64,000 nt of DNA. It comes from Bacteroidales bacterium. Lineage in GTDB: Bacteria; Bacteroidota; Bacteroidia; Bacteroidales; F082. The stretch lies in assembly GCA_017539045.1 (NCBI GenBank), contig JAFYHS010000007.1:1-64000 (forward strand). Direction: 5' to 3'. Position 1 is the stretch's first letter. Each line of letters starts with the position of its first letter. A program made the position numbers and the translations under genes. A model generated the notes under the pieces. That model did no database searches. It worked only from the letters and a program-made list of their open reading frames with translations, and had not been told where the DNA came from. Shown in pieces: positions 60,882 to 64,000 of the stretch.

Positions 60882-61745
60882 TTATCTCGTCGTGTCGTGC
60901 AGTGATTTCTTAAAGCTAGGTCCGAAGTACAGTCTGGTGTAGTTAAGGTCGTAAACTGTGACCGTTCTTGGTGCATCGTTGTTCACCTGACGCTTCAGGG
61001 TGCAGCCATTGGCGGGGTCGACCCAATATTGGATGGCTGAGCCATCGGGCTGGTCGACGAAGAAATGCCAGCAGTCGATGTCGAGCACCTTCTCCATGCC
61101 GAGATAATACTGCGAGAGGTCGTCCTTTTCCACTTCGTTGGCGAAGGTGTTGAGTGGGAAGAAGCTTGTGCCAAGAGGTTCAAACTCCCAGTCGACGTCG
61201 TCGGTCCAGCCTTGAGCTTCGGGACGATAGTACCAGTTCTTTCCAGTCTTGAGGTTCCAGAAGCGATCGATGCCTTGTCCGTCGTTATAGGCCTCGTTTT
61301 CACCCAACTTCATGTAGGTCTCGTTGCAGTTGGAGGCCGGATTGAAGATGGTTACGAAGTAATGGTCGGTGGGCGGGTTGAATTTGTAGGTGCCCGTGAA
61401 GGCCTGTGTCGCAGGCTTCTCCATCTTTTCGACGACGGGAGCCACATAGGGTTCACTCACGATGATGGAGGCCACCACCTCGGCGTCATTTTCATGGCAG
61501 GTGGCTATAATGCTGCATTCGCCAGCCTGTTTGGCGATGATTTCGATGCGATCGCCATATTTGATCGGCTTAAAGCTGATGACTTTGGAGCCCGAAATGT
61601 TGTATCCGTTTGAATGACAGTTCTCAAAGGGTTTCCAAACGATGGTGTCGCCAATCATCATCTTGAATTCGTTCTCGTTTGCCTCTTGGGCCACGACAAG
61701 GCCAGCGAAGCATAGAATCATTAAGGTAAACAGTGCTTTTTTCAT
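60882..61745 (-). CDS. Exported protein of unknown function
   Basis: 287 aa from ATG 61745 (MKKALFTLMILCFAG), signal peptide cleaved near VVAQ. N-terminal part (about 25-95) looks like an Ig-type domain (GDRIEIIAKQAGECSIIATCHENDAEV). The C-terminal part has five cysteines and DCWHFFVDQPDGSAIQYWVDPANGCTLKRQ, which resembles outer-membrane-lipoprotein-sorting/DUF-type domains reading a ligand. Not recognised as a known family. Own promoter. Confidence 0.65.
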   Translation of the reverse strand: MKKALFTLMILCFAGLVVAQEANENEFKMMIGDTIVWKPFENCHSNGYNISGSKVISFKPIKYGDRIEIIAKQAGECSIIATCHENDAEVVASIIVSEPYVAPVVEKMEKPATQAFTGTYKFNPPTDHYFVTIFNPASNCNETYMKLGENEAYNDGQGIDRFWNLKTGKNWYYRPEAQGWTDDVDWEFEPLGTSFFPLNTFANEVEKDDLSQYYLGMEKVLDIDCWHFFVDQPDGSAIQYWVDPANGCTLKRQVNNDAPRTVTVYDLNYTRLYFGPSFKKSLHDTTR

Positions 61746-61769
61746 GGTAGGAAAGTTAATAATAGATTG

Positions 61770-61777
61770 CAAAGATA
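61770..61777 (-). promoter_or_regulatory. -7 element for the 60882-61745 gene
   Basis: TATCTTTG on the minus strand ends 24 nt before the ATG. Confidence 0.6.
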
Positions 61778-61791
61778 CGAATTATTTGGAA

Positions 61792-62412
61792 TTATTTGGT
61801 TTTGTCGAATTCCTTTTCAAATGCTTCACGCATTTTATGTTCGTCGCGGATGATTTTCCTAAGCTCTTCCAACCGTGGTGCGTTCTCCGATTCGGGCAAC
61901 CATAGCTTGAGGTAGCCTGTGTCGGAATATTTTTCCATCAGATGTTCACGAAAACGCTGGAATTGCTGCTCCTTGTCATAGTTGGGGAAGTGGTCTTGGG
62001 TGAATTGTATGGTGCGACGTATGACTTTTTCGGGAGAGATGAGGCGGTCGGCTTCTGCCACGATCTTGCCATAGATGGAACGTGGCTCGTGCCCCGACGA
62101 GGCGCGATGGTCCTCGGCGGCCTGCGCCATGGTCTCTATTTGGTCATCGGTAAACCAGTCACGTAGTTTCTTGTCCTCACGGATGATGCGTCCAGAGACG
62201 AGATGATGTGTGTCGCGACCTTCGCATAGCCCAGTGTCATGATAGGCAGCGATGGTATATACCATGTCATCGTTAACTTCGTAATGCTCAGCCAATGCCA
62301 AACTCCTTTCGATGACCTCATCGGCATGGTTGCGCTGGTGGGCGGCATCGAAGTGTTCGTAGCGTGGGAGGATCTCCTGCTCGATATATGCTATGATAGT
62401 GGGATTTACCAT
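61792..62412 (-). CDS. HD-domain phosphohydrolase
   Basis: 206 aa, cytosolic. HD signature: H in QRNHADEVIERSLALA, HD in AAYHDTGL, H in AAEDHRAS and D in VAEADRL; all metal ligands are present. Single-domain HD proteins hydrolyse nucleotides or nucleotide signals; the target is unknown. Its start overlaps the stop of the beta-helix gene by 7 bp. Confidence 0.85.
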   Translation of the reverse strand: MVNPTIIAYIEQEILPRYEHFDAAHQRNHADEVIERSLALAEHYEVNDDMVYTIAAYHDTGLCEGRDTHHLVSGRIIREDKKLRDWFTDDQIETMAQAAEDHRASSGHEPRSIYGKIVAEADRLISPEKVIRRTIQFTQDHFPNYDKEQQFQRFREHLMEKYSDTGYLKLWLPESENAPRLEELRKIIRDEHKMREAFEKEFDKTK

Positions 62413-64000
62413 CCGCCACCTCCTGCACTCACCGTGGTGACCATTGAATTGACGTTGACGGTGGTTTGGCTTCCGCCCGAGTAGGTGACGTTGCCCGTGT
62501 AGTAGCCGTTCCAGTTGGTGCCACCACTGATGGTGCCGTTGTATTTTACGGTGTACGATTGTCCTGTTTGCAGCTGCGGGTCAGTGAAAAGCATGACCAT
62601 GCCGTTTCCTCCGCCAGGACCACCGCCTCCACCTCCAGTGAAGGTGGGACATTGGTAGGTGCAGATGACTGTGCCGTCCGACTTGAGGATTTGGATGGCG
62701 TAACCCTGCTGTGTGTTGATTTTCAGTGAAGGTTGGGTGCAGACGTTTTGAGTGGGATTGCTGGTGCCGCCGCCTGTGCCGATGGAAGTGCTGCCTGTAA
62801 TAGCGAACTGGTTCCAATCGCAGTCGAAGCCTTCCTCGGGCGAACGGGCGCCGTTGGAGATGTTGAGACCGCCATTGAGGAACATGTTGCCGTTCGAGTC
62901 GGTGCCGTCGTTGCCGTCGCTGTGTGCGTAGTAGATACCTCCGTTGATGGTGAGGTTTTGGGCCGCGTTCACAGCGTCGTCTTTGACGGAGTGTGCGTCA
63001 ATATTGCCACCGTTGATGGTCAACGTGGCCTTGCTTTCTATGCATTCACCGCCTTCGTTTTGCGTCTGGGTGCAATTCACGGTGATATTGCCGCTGTTTA
63101 TGGTCAGGTTGCCTTGGGCTTTGATGCCTTTCGGGTTGGCGTAGTCGCCGCCACCACCGCCAGGCCATCCTCCGCCACCGCTCGAGACAGTGATGCGCTC
63201 ACCACTGGTGGTGACGTTAAGGAAGAGGTCGTCGTTGTTGGCGCCTTGCTGGCCAATGACAAGCGTGCCGCCAACGTTGATGCCCTTGCCACCCGTACCC
63301 GAGCTGCTGAGGGTGTAATTGCCGGCAAGGATCTGCATGTTACCATCGCATTTCAGGCACGATGAGGTGTAAGCATCCTTGGTGCTACCGCTGACGGTGT
63401 AAGAAGCGCCGTTGCCTTGTGTGGTGATGGTGAAGTCACCGCCGCTGATGGTCAGGTCGCTGTCGGCGCTGATGGCCTTGCCACCATGGTTGCTGGTGGG
63501 CAAGGTAATATGGAAGGTCCCTCCCGATATGTTGATGTCCGCATCGCTCTTGATGGCGGTGCAATAGGCAGGCACGTTTTGGTTGTTGACCACTTCTAAA
63601 ACGGTGCTTCCTGAAGCAGTGATGGTGATGTCGCCGCCAGTGATAGTGATGTCACCTGTGGCACTGATACCCTTGGAGATGTCGCCCGAGTGGGTAAGCT
63701 CTAAGGTGCCACCATTTATGTGGACAGTGCCGTCGCTCTTGATGCACTTTCCATCTTGCGATGAGGAAACGACGGTAACGTCAGCCGTGCCGCTGATGAA
63801 GACATCGGTATCGGACGAGATGCCGTGCGAGCCTGTGCCAGATATTTGCACAACCACAATACCACCATTGATGTTGATGTCGGCATCGCCTTTGATGCCT
63901 TTGCAGTCATTGCCATTGATATTGAGATGAAGTGCTCCACCCGCCATGGTGAAAGCGTTCGTCACCTTGATGCTTCTTTGGCTTTCCGCCGTCGTGTTGA
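62406..64000 (-). CDS. Carbohydrate-binding beta-helix protein (Cthe_2159/DUF4353 type), 5' truncated
   Basis: The frame is open to the window end, so the N-terminus (probably with a signal peptide) is missing; about 530 residues are visible. Right-handed beta-helix repeats of the form I-x-GGxIxI and GIKGDADININGG appear throughout, as in polygalacturonate-binding Cthe_2159. Gly/Trp-rich linkers (WPGGGGGDY; TFTGGGGGGPGGG) separate parts, and it ends SAGGGGW without a T9SS YPNP-type tail. Probably a surface glycan-binding adhesin. Confidence 0.85.
   Translation of the reverse strand, partial: NTTAESQRSIKVTNAFTMAGGALHLNINGNDCKGIKGDADININGGIVVVQISGTGSHGISSDTDVFISGTADVTVVSSSQDGKCIKSDGTVHINGGTLELTHSGDISKGISATGDITITGGDITITASGSTVLEVVNNQNVPAYCTAIKSDADINISGGTFHITLPTSNHGGKAISADSDLTISGGDFTITTQGNGASYTVSGSTKDAYTSSCLKCDGNMQILAGNYTLSSSGTGGKGINVGGTLVIGQQGANNDDLFLNVTTSGERITVSSGGGGWPGGGGGDYANPKGIKAQGNLTINSGNITVNCTQTQNEGGECIESKATLTINGGNIDAHSVKDDAVNAAQNLTINGGIYYAHSDGNDGTDSNGNMFLNGGLNISNGARSPEEGFDCDWNQFAITGSTSIGTGGGTSNPTQNVCTQPSLKINTQQGYAIQILKSDGTVICTYQCPTFTGGGGGGPGGGNGMVMLFTDPQLQTGQSYTVKYNGTISGGTNWNGYYTGNVTYSGGSQTTVNVNSMVTTVSAGGGGW

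Overview
The window reads as a chromosomal segment of a member of the Bacteroidota, most likely order Bacteroidales. The evidence is the tuf-trpT-secE-nusG-rplKAJL-rpoBC run, a DUF3467 gene after rpoC, a type IX secretion (T9SS/gliding) locus with gldJ, two porU-like genes and porV, secreted C10 peptidases with T9SS sorting tails, a PyrB/PyrI pair, and promoters of the Bacteroidota type (TAnnTTTG) in front of at least fifteen genes or operons. Nothing mobile was seen: no insertion sequence, integrase, CRISPR array or phage gene. Species cannot be named from this sequence.

Layout. 1-12.8 kb: translation/transcription core, starting inside tuf (5' end outside the window) and ending at an intrinsic terminator after rpoC, then DUF3467. 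rpoB appears to start at TTG 4267. 12.9-16.8 kb: an AT-rich exported orphan, an exported esterase, and on the minus strand pyrB-pyrI-lemA. Upstream of pyrB there is an intrinsic terminator inside a 47-codon reading frame that stops 4 nt before pyrB, the same plan as the enterobacterial pyrL-pyrBI attenuator. 16.8-24.9 kb: argS, rsmE, an exported DUF4159 protein, a zinc-ribbon protein and two tandem C10 (streptopain-like) peptidases. 24.8-30.5 kb (minus): a flippase-methyltransferase-glycosyltransferase group for a surface glycan, then anmK and murF (cell wall recycling and synthesis).

30.6-41 kb: gldJ diverges from two tandem porU-type C25 peptidases followed by porV. This is a T9SS sortase/shuttle locus that would process exported proteins such as the C10 peptidases 10 kb away. 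41-48.4 kb: a porin plus Gate-domain membrane protein, an ECF sigma factor with two small membrane proteins, Hsp20, an MFS carrier with a GNAT protein, and an exported endonuclease/exonuclease/phosphatase-fold enzyme. 48.4-53.3 kb: two EamA exporters flanking an rRNA methyltransferase, a collagen-like lipoprotein, a Na+/Ca2+ exchanger and YggS. 53.3-58.9 kb: a tightly overlapped operon ffh-folD-beta-propeller-(TPR/PD40/OmpA)-SGNH lipoprotein. 58.9-64 kb (minus): rhomboid, gcvT, an exported unknown, an HD hydrolase and a beta-helix carbohydrate-binding protein cut by the window end.

The observations most worth following up are the pyrBI leader/attenuator, the tandem PorU-like proteins with both catalytic dyads intact, and the ECF sigma module whose partners are membrane proteins with no recognisable anti-sigma domain.
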